From assembly GCA_037127255.1 (NCBI GenBank), contig JBANSL010000005.1, positions 2,728,001 through 2,792,000 of the forward strand: a stretch of 64,000 nucleotides of DNA, written 5' to 3'. This document shows, piece by piece, positions 11,353 through 22,805 of this stretch. Both the position numbers and the translations under genes were made by a program. How positions within the stretch are numbered: the stretch's first letter is position 1; every line of letters starts with the position of its first letter. Source of the stretch: Persicaria tinctoria. Taxonomy: Eukaryota; Streptophyta; Magnoliopsida; Caryophyllales; Polygonaceae. The notes below the pieces were generated by a model, which did not search any database, was not told the origin of the DNA, and saw nothing but the letters and a program-made list of their open reading frames with translations.

Positions 11353-13528
11353 GACTAACTCTAATGGTTAGGTGTGCAAATGTGCACAATTGCACAAGGT
11401 ATGTAAAAATGCACACAACTTTTTGTACTTTTACTCCAATGGTTAAATGTCTATTGTTTACACATCCTTCTTTATTTATCCAACTAATTTATCTTTATCT
11501 TTACCTTAAAAATTAATTTTGATTCTTCAATATTTTTAATTTAAAATATTTTTTCTTATTAGAATGTTTTATTACACACATTTTGATATAAAAAAATATT
11601 ATTTTGACCAAAATTTCAAAAATCAAATCCTTGTTACAGAAAACTAAACTATAAAACCAAAGCAAGATAACATAATTAAACTAGATCTAAAACAATAAAG
11701 TTACATAAAATTAAGGATATTACATAAAATGAAACTATCATTGCAAATTATAATCAACTACATAATATGAAAATCTAAAAATCATTATCATCCCTAAGGT
11801 GACGAATGTAGCCATCACATAAGCGCCATCATAATAGCTTGAAGAATTTGGGAAGTATCTTGAATTGTCTTCGCTATTTTTAGACTTTCCCATGATGATA
11901 TTTTGCTCATTCATAAAGTATCGTTGTTTACTTGGAGACAATTTCGAAAGATCCATTGTAAGGATCATATCATTATGCTTTCGAATTTCGAAATCAACCG
12001 CCCTTTGGTCGTCCACTCCTCTTTTAGGCCTCACTTGCCATAACTTCGCCTTACTTGATCAATTGAGCCATGTTGTCGTCAAATGCCTTCCTCATACCGT
12101 CGTCGGATTGCTTCCCCTTCTTCTTCTCCTTTTGTTTGTCACGCCCCATTGGTCTTTTCAAGTTGGTAGGGCTTGAGGTCATGGCCTCCGAGTGTGAACT
12201 ACAACCTCCAACACCATTAAGTATTGGACTTTCCATTTGATTTGAGGGATGTCCCCAAATTATTAAGTATGGGATTCTCGAATCGATTAGGTGTGGTAGA
12301 ACTAGCATCGCCAATATTAATGGGATTTTTGAACAAGTTTAGCCATTTAGGGCATTTTCCCAAGAGATTCCAACCATGATCAAATTTGAATGCCTTGTCT
12401 TTGTTATCGTTAAGAAATATAGTTCGTGCATGATGATCCTACAATACACGAAAAATAAATCATCAGTGAAATCAAAGTGAAGCATTCAACTAAACAACAC
12501 TTTGGCGAAGTAAAAATAATTATGTATAACATCAACTACTCATAACAATAAATATTCAATTAAAAAAATAATTTTAAGGAAACAATTACTTACAATATCA
12601 ACTTGATTGCAACCGCTTGCGGGAGATGCGTTGACTTTCCTTGGACTTTGTCGAAATAGAGAACATTCTTGGCTTATTAGCCTATAACGCCCATGACATG
12701 AATATTTGCTTCGATTAACAGTAGGGATATACTCGATGCATTTCTTTTTGATCCTTGCCCAAAACGAATCTAACGATTGGTTTATGCCAATGGCTCCATC
12801 TTGTGAAATTGAAATCCATGTTTTACATAAGATTACATCTTCTTCAATACTCCACTTGAGACCTCTAGAAGACATGATTTATATTTGATATATATGAGAT
12901 ACAAGAAATTTGAAAGAGAGAATAATAAGTAGAATATGATTTGAAAGTATATGTATGCTTGTATTTATAACAAAAAAAGTGAAGAAAAATGGATAAAAGC
13001 ATATCCGACCGTTATTTTTTTTTAAAAAAATAACAGTTGACTAAATTAATTTATTTTAATCGTTGGATTTTAATCTTAACCATTGGATAAAAAATATTAC
13101 CGTTGGATTTTCTTAGTTTAATTCCAGTCGTTAGATTGATCCATTAAAATTAAATGTTTTTAATTTAAGTGCAAAATAAATGAAAATTTATTGTCTGGGA
13201 CCCACAACAATGAAAAAGGCTCCGCTAAGATTTTGACCGAAAAGCAAACCTTTTGTTTGTCTCACACACTTTCTCCTTGATGTGAAAATCACGCGCACTA
13301 TTTTCCCAAAAAAGAAGATGCGTACTATTTACTCTTTTGATTTTTGGGTGAGTTTTTTTTTTGTCTTGAAAATGGGTAAAGATTTGCACACGGGGGGATT
13401 TTATGCTTATATTTGAACACTTGCTGCTCCAATATACACATTTGAGCATCCCATAAATCACCATTGAAGTAAAAAAATCACCAAAAAATGTACATTTGCA
13501 CATATACACACTACAATTTGAGTCAGTC
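11353..13528. mobile_element. PIF/Harbinger-derived element, 2.2 kb, TTA target duplication
   Basis: The left end GACTAACTCTAATGGT and the reverse complement of the right end, GACTGACTCAAATTGT, form short imperfect TIRs. They are flanked by TTA at 11350-11352 and 13529-13531. The interior holds a minus-strand remnant of the Myb/SANT-like protein that accompanies Harbinger transposases, but I find no DDE transposase frame. The element therefore appears non-autonomous, depending on a transposase elsewhere. Confidence 0.75.
11738..12875 (-). pseudogene. Decayed Myb/SANT-like Harbinger accessory protein
   Basis: The start at 12875 encodes RGLKWSIEEDVILCKTWI and IGINQSLDSFWARIKKKC, the trihelix/SANT-like pattern of Harbinger ORF1 (related to the NAM-associated host family). 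After a probable intron the frame resumes near 12439 with KDKAFKFDHGWNLLGKCPKW, the conserved second block. It hits a stop, then continues in other frames: RPMGRDKQKEKKKGK at about 12130, and MDLSKLSPSKQRYFMNEQ at about 11925. At least two frame breaks separate recognisable pieces, so the gene is not translatable as read. In intact elements this protein helps bring the transposase to the nucleus or DNA. The family call rests on motif order; exact exon edges are uncertain. Confidence 0.7.
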
Positions 13529-13531
13529 TTA

Positions 13532-14061
13532 CTAACACTACCTTGAACATTTTATAGCTTTAAAGACACTTCACAATGTTTAATTTAATTCAATATTTTA
13601 ATATAATTATGCTAGAATAATTAATCTCTCTCCCCAGTGGCCCCCTTTAGTTGAAGTTTTGACCATTTGGCTTCTTAACGAAAGGAATGGGGGTAAACGT
13701 TTTTTGATATAAAATCTTTTCCACTTTTTTCATCCAAACAACATTTATAAATTTAAGTAAATTATAATAAAAAACAAGTGTTTATAATAATAAACGCATG
13801 GAATCCAAACAGACTCTTAATTATACATAACAGAATTAGTTTTCAAATAAAAGATTAAATTATTAATAAATTATGTATGATGTAGTTTTTTTTTAATGGC
13901 CAGTCTTAAAAAATCAAATGAAAACGAAAAACATAAAAATCTATGGTAGTCCGTAATTTTTTTCACAAGGTAACATTTGATCAATTTATAGGAGTTAAAA
14001 AAATTATAGGAGTTAAAAATAAATAAATAAAAAAATCTACTCCAAGTTTTAAATTTTTTTT
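13532..14061. other. AT-rich spacer, nothing recognised
   Basis: Low-complexity, AT-rich sequence between two mobile elements. No frame or inverted repeat that I could support. Confidence 0.5.
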
Positions 14062-14739
14062 GGGAAATTTACAGAAAACCACTCCTTAAATACGAGTGTT
14101 TTCACTTAACCACCCCTTAAATTCAAAATTACATAAAACCATCACTTTAAATAATTTTGACTTACAACTCACCACCCCTTCATCTATTTTAATTAATTTA
14201 TCATTAAATATATTATATTTTAATATTTTTAAACTTAAATTTGATTATAAATATATTCAAAATTTTAATTTAAGGGCTCGATTATATTTTAGGGCTAATT
14301 TTATTTATTTAAAAAAAAATATAGCCTACAATTATTATCTTAATAATTATATTTAAGTTATATGATTAATCGATAACCTAATTTTTTAAAATTTAGGTAA
14401 ATTTAAAGAAAAAAGTTACCTATAAGAAATAAAATGAATCAAACTCATATTTAAAGTTGAAAATGATTAATTATCAATTATTATTTATTAAAAATAAATA
14501 AAATGGTCACTAAAATATAATCGAGCCATTAAATTCAAAATTTGAATATATTTATAATCAAATTTGAGTTTAAAGACATTAAAATATAATATATTTAATG
14601 ATAAATTAATGAAAATAAATGAAGAGGTGACGAGTTGTAAGTAAAAAACCATTTAAAGGATAGTTTTCTATAATTTTAAATTTAAAGGGCGGTTAAGTGA
14701 AAACACCCATATTTAAGGGGTGGTTTTCCGTAAGTTTAC
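14062..14739. mobile_element. Foldback element with arms of about 300 bp
   Basis: Nearly the whole element is an inverted repeat. Left-arm blocks such as gtgttttcacttaacc, atcattaaatatattata and ggctcgattatattttag recur in reverse complement from 14739 inward. The outer ends are imperfect (gggaaatttacagaaaacca versus agtaaacttacggaaaacca). It is bounded by T runs (8 and 9 Ts), which may be a poly-T target duplication but cannot be proved. No coding sequence is present, so it is probably a MULE-like MITE. The right end abuts the THO7 5' UTR region. Confidence 0.75.
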
Positions 14740-15294
14740 TTTTTTTTTCTTTTTTTTTTTAACTGGGCCAAATTTGGGGGTTTCTATTTTTCTTTCAGCT
14801 GCATCTGCAAACCCTTGCCCTGATCTTTTCCGACCTTCTCTGTCAAGCGGAAGCCGGGGAGAGACGGAGACCCGTGTCGTTCTGCCGTTCTTCGCTTGTT
14901 CTCTGTAAGTCGTTCTTCTCCCTCCCCTTCGATCTCTGTTCTTCGCTTCGTCTTTGTTTTCTTCTCGCCCCTCCGCCTTCCAAACGATTTCGGTTCCGTA
15001 TTGGTCGTACCACGAATCCGCGAGATCTAGATGCGATTCGATGTTAGCTGCATCTTTAGCCACATTGTAATTTGCGAGACAATGTTGAATCCGTATCAAA
15101 TGTGAATTTAGTGGGTGTATTTGTTGGCTGTTGAGTTTTCTAGGTTTTGAGATCAAAACACTGTATTTGTGTGCTATTTTATTTTCATTTCCATTGGAAC
15201 ATTGTAGTTGCAAAACCTGAAGAAAGATGCAATTCGCTGAGAACTTTCATGATTTAGAATTGTTTCTTGTTTGGAAATTCAGTGAGCTGTGAAG
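14740..15294 (+). promoter_or_regulatory. THO7 promoter/5' UTR with a probable leader intron
   Basis: A long T-rich run (about 14740-14760) is followed by GC-richer leader sequence. A donor-like tctct|gtaagtcg at about 14905 and an acceptor ttcag at about 15282, thirteen bases before the ATG, suggest an intron in the 5' UTR. Splicing is inferred only from these sites. Confidence 0.45.
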
Positions 15295-17058
15295 ATGTCA
15301 GTGAAAAGGAGGATTGTGAGCAAGGGCGAGCCATTGGCTTCTAACTATGCGTTCGGCCCTCAGGAAGATGACATTATCATAAAGCATAGGCTTCTCACAA
15401 GAACTACAACAACAAGAGGGGAACCCCCACTCAAGAAACTTCAGAAGAAGTTTACGTCTTTCGTTCTTGAGGTCGAGAAGGATTCAAGCAATTACAGTGA
15501 CTGTGAGAAGCTTGCAAAGGCGTTTATGCAGGAGCTTACCACTTTTGAAATTCCCTTGCTTAAGACAAAAGCAGTTATTGATGCCAACCTCAGGGAGAAG
15601 GAGAACTTTAACGAGTTAAAAGATGAGATTAATAGGCAGATTTCTCATGTTCAAGTTGAGATTGAGGACCTAAAGAAGCAGCTGGAAGAAAGTAAGATTG
15701 AGAGACAGCATAAGGAGGAATGTGAGGCTATCAGGAAGTTAATTGCCACGCAGCCACCTAGATCCGAGATGCAAAATGCAATAACAGAGCTGGAGCAGGA
15801 GATTGCCGCTTTGGAAGCAGAAAATACAGCTGGCTCGAGATTGCTAGAGCTTCGGAAGAAACAGTTTGCCCTCTTGTTGCACGTGGTACGCCTAGATTTT
15901 CTGTTTTCCTTACTTGATCAATTTCCTTATTACTGTGTGACTTGATTCTTATTGTGATGGTGCCCTCTACATGCTCGAAAGAATACATATTTTGCTTCCA
16001 AGCTTCTTTTTATATCCATTCCACACCAATGAATCCTTTCGTTCACTTGTCGTTTTCCTTTGCCTTTTTTTTAATGTGCGTGTATGCAAAGAAAGAGAAA
16101 TCTTCATTGCTAAGAACTCAGAATGCAGAACTTAAAGGCAGAGTATTGATATACTGGAATTTGATATAGTTGGCATGGAAAACACGGTAGGCCACCACTG
16201 CTGAGTAGATTGGAAGTTTTGACCTTTTGATATGTTGTTTCTTTTGTGTTGTTGCTGCATGAGTAGAAGCGCATTCATGGCCATCTTTCAGCATATCACT
16301 AGGATGTGTGTCCATTCGGTTAGGAGTGGCACTTGGTCTTATGTTTGCTTATGTAACGACATACACCTTGTATCAATCTTAAATGCTACAATCTTTTGTT
16401 GTCAACCATTTATTATCAAATGACTGTGTAACATAGAATTTTATACTCCATAAAGAAACACTACCTATGAACTTCTGTAGCTACATGGTTCTTGGTCTTG
16501 GTCCCAGAGCTGGTCTCGTCTTACGGAGTATATAGTTATGTAGTTATGCATGAGTCCATCATAAGCCTTTATCATTACTAGCAGGCTAGCAGCAAAGAAT
16601 ATCTTTTTCAATAGGCTGCAGTACTTCTTCTGGATGCAATCTTTGACACTCAGCTGGGCAGTTGGTGCTAGGCTCATCTCGTCCACCCTAGGAAATTACC
16701 GCTTTTGTTGATTTTCTTTCAGCAAACGTAAAATGAATGTAGGAGTCCAGCATATTGTATGTCTTGAATTTTCTGCATGCTCCTACTTGATAACTTATAG
16801 AAATAGTTCTGTGTATGTTCTTGGCTGGTATGCATGGAGTCATGACCTAGTTTGTACCTATCTAGGATTTCATTATATCAGAAACGATTATCATGACTGC
16901 ATTTGCTGTTCGAATTTCTGTAGGTGGACGAGTTGCAGGCTACTATAGAAGATGAACAGAGGACTTTGGTCGAGGAGATGAGAAACAACAACGCTGAAGA
17001 ACACAAGAGCAGTGCAGTCGGTACTAATAGCAGCCTAGAAGCCATGGCTGTCGATTAG
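15295..17058 (+). CDS. THO7: THO complex subunit 7 (THO7), complete
   Basis: Two coding exons, 15295-15885 and 16924-17058, joined in phase at GT-AG sites, give 241 residues. The family signature is near the N-terminus ([20 protein letters not shown], then [12 protein letters not shown]). It is followed by a long coiled coil ([57 protein letters not shown]) and a short acidic tail. THO7 is part of the THO/TREX complex, which couples transcription to mRNA packaging and export and feeds small-RNA pathways in plants. The start is the ATG at 15295; the frame extends six bases upstream only through a GTG. Length and conserved blocks fit plant THO7A/B, so the gene looks intact. The 1.04-kb intron holds sequence also found near 11030. 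Confidence 0.9.
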
Positions 17059-17475
17059 TAAGTTTGTTAAGATCCTGCATTTTGTCCCCTTTGTTTGAGA
17101 TCAAACATAGATCATATATACTAGTCAATGTACTGGCAGCAGGCTTGAATTTGTATTGAGCGGAAGTATGTAAACTAAAAAAACAGAACAGACTTTCTTT
17201 TCAGATTGGTAAGTGTTTCGGTCCACCTAAACAGCTACCACCAGCATTTGTCGTGCACCGATTCGTCCAAATATACCAAATTTGCAGGAACAGTTTTGGA
17301 AACCATAATCAGATGACAAACCACACCAAAATGCCAATCAACAATTGAAATTTGAACTTGCAAGGGTTTAATCCAACAAAGATCGGAGTTTTCCAGTTAT
17401 GTGATCAGTTTAAGCTGAATCAACTCAAACTAAACAAAAACATCATTAGATGGATGAAGCTTGCAGTTACCAGTG
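17059..17475. other. Convergent spacer between THO7 and the ITPK fragment
   Basis: Presumed 3' UTR of THO7 followed by unassigned sequence. No repeat or RNA recognised. Confidence 0.4.
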
Positions 17476-18030
17476 TCAGATAATTTCATCCTCCTCCATT
17501 CCATTGACAACATCCAACAAGAACTCAGTCAACATTTGCTCAAAACCAGGCACCTTGGCATAGCCAGGGAAGTAGTTGATGTCGATGATGAGATAGCGGT
17601 TCCCATCCCTCGAGTCCCTAATCATGTCGAAGTTGAACAACAGGCGAAGCCCTAGCGCCTTCCTCATCCTCTGGCTACATCCATCACAAACTACATTGGA
17701 GGTAGCACGGCCGCCTCTACCAACGGCCGCCTCTACCAGTGCTGCTATGTCATCAGGGCCGTCTGGATCCTTCTTGGATAGATTGGAGATATGAGAGAAG
17801 GTCAAAATGCTCTTCGATCCCCGCAGTTGGTCCTCCGAGACGTCTGGCAACGACCTCCTCTTCGTACATCTCACATGGCGACCTACTATGTAAACCTTGA
17901 AGATCACGCCGCCATGGTTAACGAACTCTTGCAGCACAATCGATGGCTTGAGCTGCTTCAATCCATCGCTGTTGAAGACGAGCGACATCTCGTGTGAATC
18001 GGAACTCCCATCCGCAGCCACGGCTTGAGC
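17476..18030 (-). pseudogene. ITPK: 5'-truncated inositol-tetrakisphosphate 1-kinase (ITPK) copy
   Basis: The frame gives about 180 residues matching the C-terminal half of plant ITPKs: AADGSSDSHEMSLVF, then LKPSIVLQEFVNHGGVIFKV, RRSLPDVSED, and LLFNFDMIRD. The closing ATP-grasp block is LIIDINYFPGYAKVPGFE, with the metal-ligand D-x-N intact. Similarity stops abruptly at the conserved KP(L)VADG segment near 18030. The bases there suggest a one-base loss between KP and VAADG. The upstream sequence does not encode the N-terminal inositol-phosphate-binding half, and there is no intron, although plant ITPK1-type genes are often intronless. The kinase would lack half its fold, so I call it a truncated copy. 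Most of the remaining frame is open, which suggests recent loss. Confidence 0.75.
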
Positions 18031-18059
18031 GACTCAGGCCGTGGATGATTAGAGGAGGG

Positions 18060-18775
18060 GTGAGCTATGGGGTTCAAAGTCCATCGGCGGCCCTGGGGAC
18101 GCAGGGCAGGCCGTTCCTAGTATTCTGTAGGCCTAGGCGAGACGAAGAAAAAGAGTCTCTTATCACGTAGCGTAAAAGAACCATCGGAAGAACAATAATT
18201 GAGTTACATGCCCAGCTTAACAAGCTCAAATTCAAGACAGGTATTAGCTCAATGGGCCCCTTCCCTCTTATCCCATTTCTGGCTAATCCCATACATACGG
18301 AATACTGTACATGTATGTATATATACATGAACAATATATGGGCCCCCATATTTGTTGGGCCCATGGCCATCGCCCCTCTCGCCTATCCTTTGGGCCGGAC
18401 CTGCGCATGGGCCAAGAAGGAGCTCGCTGAGGGACTGGTGGAGGGATTGGGAAACAAACCTGAGTATGTGGAGAGAAGGGGGAGCGAGGGAGAGACCGCG
18501 AGGGGGGGAGGCCTCAACCATAACGATGTGGTGGATGAGCTGCCGGGAGTCGACCACTTGCAGGAAGGCGACGGAGGTTAACAACGGGCAGGAGAGCAAG
18601 GGAGATAGCACTCCGGCACCGCTAGAGCCCACCACAGCCAAGCCCCGAGAGGGATTGACGGATCAATACCCGCCGATGGGTTTGTGGGTCGAAGCCGCCA
18701 AGGAACTCATCGGGGAAGACCACCGGAAGCCCTGCAGGAGGGCGGCGAGCAGCAAAGTTTTGATTTGGGGTGTTG
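18060..18775. other. GC-rich, unassigned block upstream of the ITPK fragment
   Basis: GC-rich sequence with several ggccca/tgggcc motifs (18253, 18340-18420) and overlapping open frames on both strands (for example 18252-18581 and 18249-18641). None of the translations resembles a family I know, and their composition (Gly, Arg, Pro) is that expected of any GC-rich DNA. It could be a captured fragment or an old promoter/leader. I assign no function. Confidence 0.3.
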
Positions 18776-19432
18776 GTTTTATACCTATTACTAATTAATA
18801 AGTGTAAAATTATGTAAATTTTTTGATATTTTAACTCTTATGTATATATATACACACACAAGATAAAATAAAATTTGACTAGATATAGATATATTTTTAG
18901 AAGATATTAACTAATTTGAAAATAAGATAAATTTTTATTCTAACTCTATTTAATCAATATATCTATATGTGCATAAGATAAAATATGACCCAATTTGATT
19001 AGATATATCCAAATAACATAATTTTAAAAATCTTTAAAGTATGTTACACCCAATGAATATTCCCCCAAAATGAGGAAATAATATTATCCAAATAACATAA
19101 TTTTAAAAATCTTTAAAGTGCCAAATCCAACAATTTGATTAGATATCAATTTGAATGTCATCCAACTTGCAGGATGTAAATTGCCTCATTGACTGTCACC
19201 CAAAATGCAGCAACTTGTATGCCATCAACTAATTATTGCTTCGCATTCAATTAACTCGGTCCTTGTGAAGTCTAATCCTTGACAGATGATGACTCGATTT
19301 AGGATGTAAATTGCCTCATTGAAATTTTATGGTTTGAAATTTGGTCATTTAAGACAATTGCTACATTGTGTTTCTTGTTAAGTTTTTTTTTGCTGAATTC
19401 TATAGTAACCTACTATTAATCATATTTATATA
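18776..19432. repeat. AT-rich spacer with two short direct duplications
   Basis: The phrase caaataacataattttaaaa plus about 14 more bases occurs at about 19009 and again at about 19089. The phrase ggatgtaaattgcctcattg occurs at about 19173 and 19301. No gene is present. Confidence 0.6.
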
Positions 19433-19669
19433 CTCCCTCCGTTTCCTTTTAAATGACTTTTTACTATTCATGCACGTTTTTTAAGGTGTGAAAAACTATA
19501 TGAAATAATAACTTTTTAAAATATTTTTTTCGATAATCTCATACTTATTGGTGATAAGTATAATATTATGAAAAAAATATTATTAAAATATTAATATTTA
19601 ATATAGTTTTTATCGTTCTAAAACTACGTGCATGACTTGAAAAAGTCACTTAATAGGAAACGGAGGGAG
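19433..19669. mobile_element. Stowaway-type MITE (Tc1/mariner)
   Basis: The ends CTCCCTCCGTTTCC and GGAAACGGAGGGAG are inverted repeats flanked by the TA dinucleotide at 19431-19432 and 19670-19671. Length of 237 bp, AT-rich interior, TIR and TA duplication are all standard for plant Stowaway elements. Confidence 0.9.
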
Positions 19670-19864
19670 TACCTTTTTATAACAGATACACAGAGGAAAA
19701 GAAACATTTATAGGGGTGTTCAAAACCGGCAACGGGGTAGCTGCTTTTGCAGATTCCCGGCTTACGGTAACTTCTAAGGGAAAAGATCGTTATAGTAAGT
19801 TTCTCAACTATTTAGGAAGTAAGTTCATAGCATTTCAAACTTTTAAATAACATTTTTTTTACAC

Positions 19865-20055
19865 ACTTTTGTCTCCAAGTGTAAGATCCGGGGTCTTAAG
19901 AGGCGTCAACCCATTCCACCAAGCCCTCTCAGGTCCGTTGTCCTCACTTGGAGCCTGAAAAGGAAGAGCTCTTGTGACATAGGTAGGACTTAAATCACTT
20001 ATAAATCACTCCGCACATCCTTATTATATAAAATGTGGGACGGGGGTGTTACACC
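19865..20055 (-). mobile_element. Possible retroelement LTR-end fragment
   Basis: Read on the minus strand, this begins TGTAACACCCCCGTCCCACA, a terminus common on plant LTR retroelements, and continues for about 190 bases without coding sequence. No partner LTR or target duplication was found, so it is at best a solo or truncated piece. Confidence 0.3.
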
Positions 20056-21138
20056 AGGTGATAAGCAGCTCAAGTATCATGTTATTTCGATTCCATCTAG
20101 ACTCACTTTTTTTTTTTTTTATCAACGGGTAGTGTGTCGTCAAATGCAAAGTTGGTAGAACATTTGAAACAATATGTTTACAAGGCCGAAAGAAAGGGGA
20201 CTCGAGTTAGTATGGAGGCCCTCATGGTAGCTGGCAGAATGTATATAGAGAAGGACTTTATCCCGAAAAATAAACATGTTTTTGGGGTATATTCATTGGG
20301 TGTAAGGTACTTTGAAGATTTTTAGAATTATGTTATTTGTTTATTTCCTCATTCTGTAGAACTCTTAACAAAATTTTTGCACTATTCTCTAGAGGCTGTT
20401 GGAATACAGTGCTTGTCAATTATATATACATGGTACCGGATTGTGTAAGCCAGTATATCTCAGAGAATCCAAACCTCTTTATTCTGGCTCGGAAGCAGAA
20501 ATTGTTGCTGAAGAAGCACCACCAAATCGCTTGTAAGTGGTTAATATTGTAGATTTGTTTATTTTATATATTGATATTTATTTATGTTTTTATAGGGTTA
20601 TTGATGAGCAACTTTTGACTCAATTCATAAAGAAATTGGTAATTCGTGTATATCAACTTAGATCATCATGTGGTGGTCCAACTTATGGTAAAGGTTTAGC
20701 TTTTATTATGTGCATTGATTTAATTTAATGCTGAGATTTTGTTATTTTTGCACTTTCAGTATATTTTTTACAGGACGGTTCAGAGTTAAGAACTGTTCCC
20801 GATCAAAGCCTCATCTTTCTCATAAAGAAGGATTCAATTGCCCCACATAATGTTGCTGAGGAGTATTTTGATTATGATTGGTAATTTATACATTTGGTTT
20901 TTTAATCTATTTGACTTTTTATCACTTTCAAATTTACTAACTATTTTTTTTTTTTAAAATTATTTCTAAAGGGTATCTACAAATCTACAATAAATGCTAC
21001 AAGCTGAGGCTTTGATCGAGAAGAACATCATGCATTTCACTACCCCATAAAGAATTGGTACCCTAACCGGATTGTAGCACTCCTTTAAAAACCATTGACA
21101 TTGTTAGAAATTCTTATATGTATTTCATCAAATAATTG

Positions 21139-21319
21139 ATGTGCACCAAAGAAATATAAAATTATTTCAAAACCCTATTCACTTTGATGCTAAATCACTC
21201 CGAACCAAAAACCATTGCCAAAAAATAAATGTGGTTTTTAGAGTGGTTTTTGATTCGAAGTGATTTAGTGTCAAAGTGATTTGGGTTTAAAAATAATTAT
21301 ATATTTGTTTGGTGCACAT
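21139..21319. mobile_element. Small foldback MITE
   Basis: ATGTGCACCAAAGAAATATA at the left end matches the reverse complement of the right end (ATGTGCACCAAACAAATATA), and the match continues inward for about 70 bp. A diverged half-copy lies at about 22279-22356. No target duplication was certain. Confidence 0.65.
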
Positions 21320-22278
21320 TGCCCATTTTAAAAAATGGATTTACTTATTTTTTGTTCTAACTCAATACACTAGAATTGAGACCAATGGGGTCTTGGTTTT
21401 TAAAGTTGGAAAATTTTGATTGAAGGTTGCTTATATTGTGTTTGTTGAGCTTGTTTGCTGCTTTCTTTTGTCTAGTAAGCCCCTATTAATAATGATTATT
21501 GACATCTTTATAACAGATACACAAAGGATTTAAAGGAACATTTGTCAAGGTGTTCAAAATTGGCAACGGGCTAGCTGCTTCACAAGGAAAATAAACGGTA
21601 TATACAAAATACCTAGCTATATATGTTTTGCAAGATGGTTCAGAGTTAATAATATGAGACTAATCTAGTACTGAATCTATTAAATCTTCACAAGGAAAAG
21701 CATGATGTTTTTGTCAATGACTAAAGGGTGGAAAAAATACACGCCACAAACTATTTAACAAGTATAAATAGACATTATGTATACTGTTTAAGTTTACGAT
21801 GGTTGGATACGCCCTTGATGCCTTTAAAGAGATGTTCGAAAAAGATAAAGTTATTGATCAGACGCAGACAGACTCGGACATACATGCTGATTTCAAGTAT
21901 GTCAAATGCAAAATAGCAGGAGAGGACAAGGACGATTAATTAGATGGTTAAATAAAATGGAACACTGCTATAGTTTTTAATGATAAAAGAGTTTATTTAA
22001 TTTATCACCTATTGTGTATTTTGCTATGATCTTTGTATGTGATAATTTTGTGGGTTTATTGCTTACAAGAGTGGAGGGACGCTAGCTATTTGTGGAACAT
22101 GTAGCCCTGCTTGGAGCAATATATGAAATGGGTTAAACATTTTACCTATTTTAGATATGTGTTCAAGATTACTAACATATATAGGAGATCCTAAATGGTT
22201 AGCTATCCATCCTAGATAGTAGTTATATAGCTAGGGTTGATTGTGACCTCTCAAAATATCATTACATTTCAAGAGAAA

Positions 22279-22356
22279 GCATATAAAAGTATTTCAAAAC
22301 TCTATTAACTTTGATACGAAATCACTCTGATCCTAAATTACTCTAAAAATCATATT
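22279..22356. repeat. Diverged single arm of the MITE at 21139-21319
   Basis: Shares the order of phrases with the left arm of that element (atttcaaaac, ctttgat, aaatcact), with about a fifth of positions changed. It lacks the second arm. Confidence 0.5.
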
Positions 22357-22805
22357 TTTGCAATTTCAATATATTTTTTCTAAGACAATTCAAAGTTAAT
22401 AATTCAGTTCAAATTGTTACGTCACGGTGTTTTTATCTTCTCTTTCTAGCTGATCCTTCAATTTCGTTTATGAAAGTTCACGATCGAAATAAGAATATAA
22501 ATAGATCTTCAAATGGTTAATCTTGCTAATGAACATTACATTGTTGTTGAATATTCATACATTCACACATATACTGAATATTTTCTTCTTTCATTTTAGT
22601 ATTAGAGTCGAAACTGTCATTCTTGGAATATAATTCAAAGTATATATTAACTGCATTATCCGAGTGTTCATACTGATGCTCATTCTTTCCATAAATCCAC
22701 CCTTTATACTTATTATTTTAGAAGCAAAGCCTTCACAAAAAATTGAGCCACGTGTCCAACTTAAGAAATTACTTTTTCAACCACGTTCTCTTCAACTGCT
22801 CAAAT
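22357..22805. other. AT-rich spacer, nothing recognised
   Basis: The frame at 22664-22939 runs antisense into the WOX remnant and has no domain. No repeat found. Confidence 0.4.

Larger units (their letters stand above)
19676..21940 (+). pseudogene. Decayed, partly duplicated coding-like remnants, family unknown
   Basis: Short open pieces are separated by intron-like AT-rich gaps: 20134-20325 (KLVEHLKQYVYKAERKGTRV...), about 20774-20883 (after a tttttacag acceptor, ending in a stop), and about 21810-21939 (AFKEMFEKDKVIDQTQTDSD...). About 19676-19740 recurs at 21505-21580 (ttataacagatacaca, caacggg.tagctgctt), and the phrase ggttcagagttaa recurs at 20776 and 21641. The pattern suggests a broken, locally duplicated gene or transposon. 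I recognise no domain and assign no function. Confidence 0.35.

Noticed and set aside
15289..15294. THO7 start six bases upstream
   Set aside because: The codon there is GTG. The first ATG in frame is at 15295 and gives the expected protein length.
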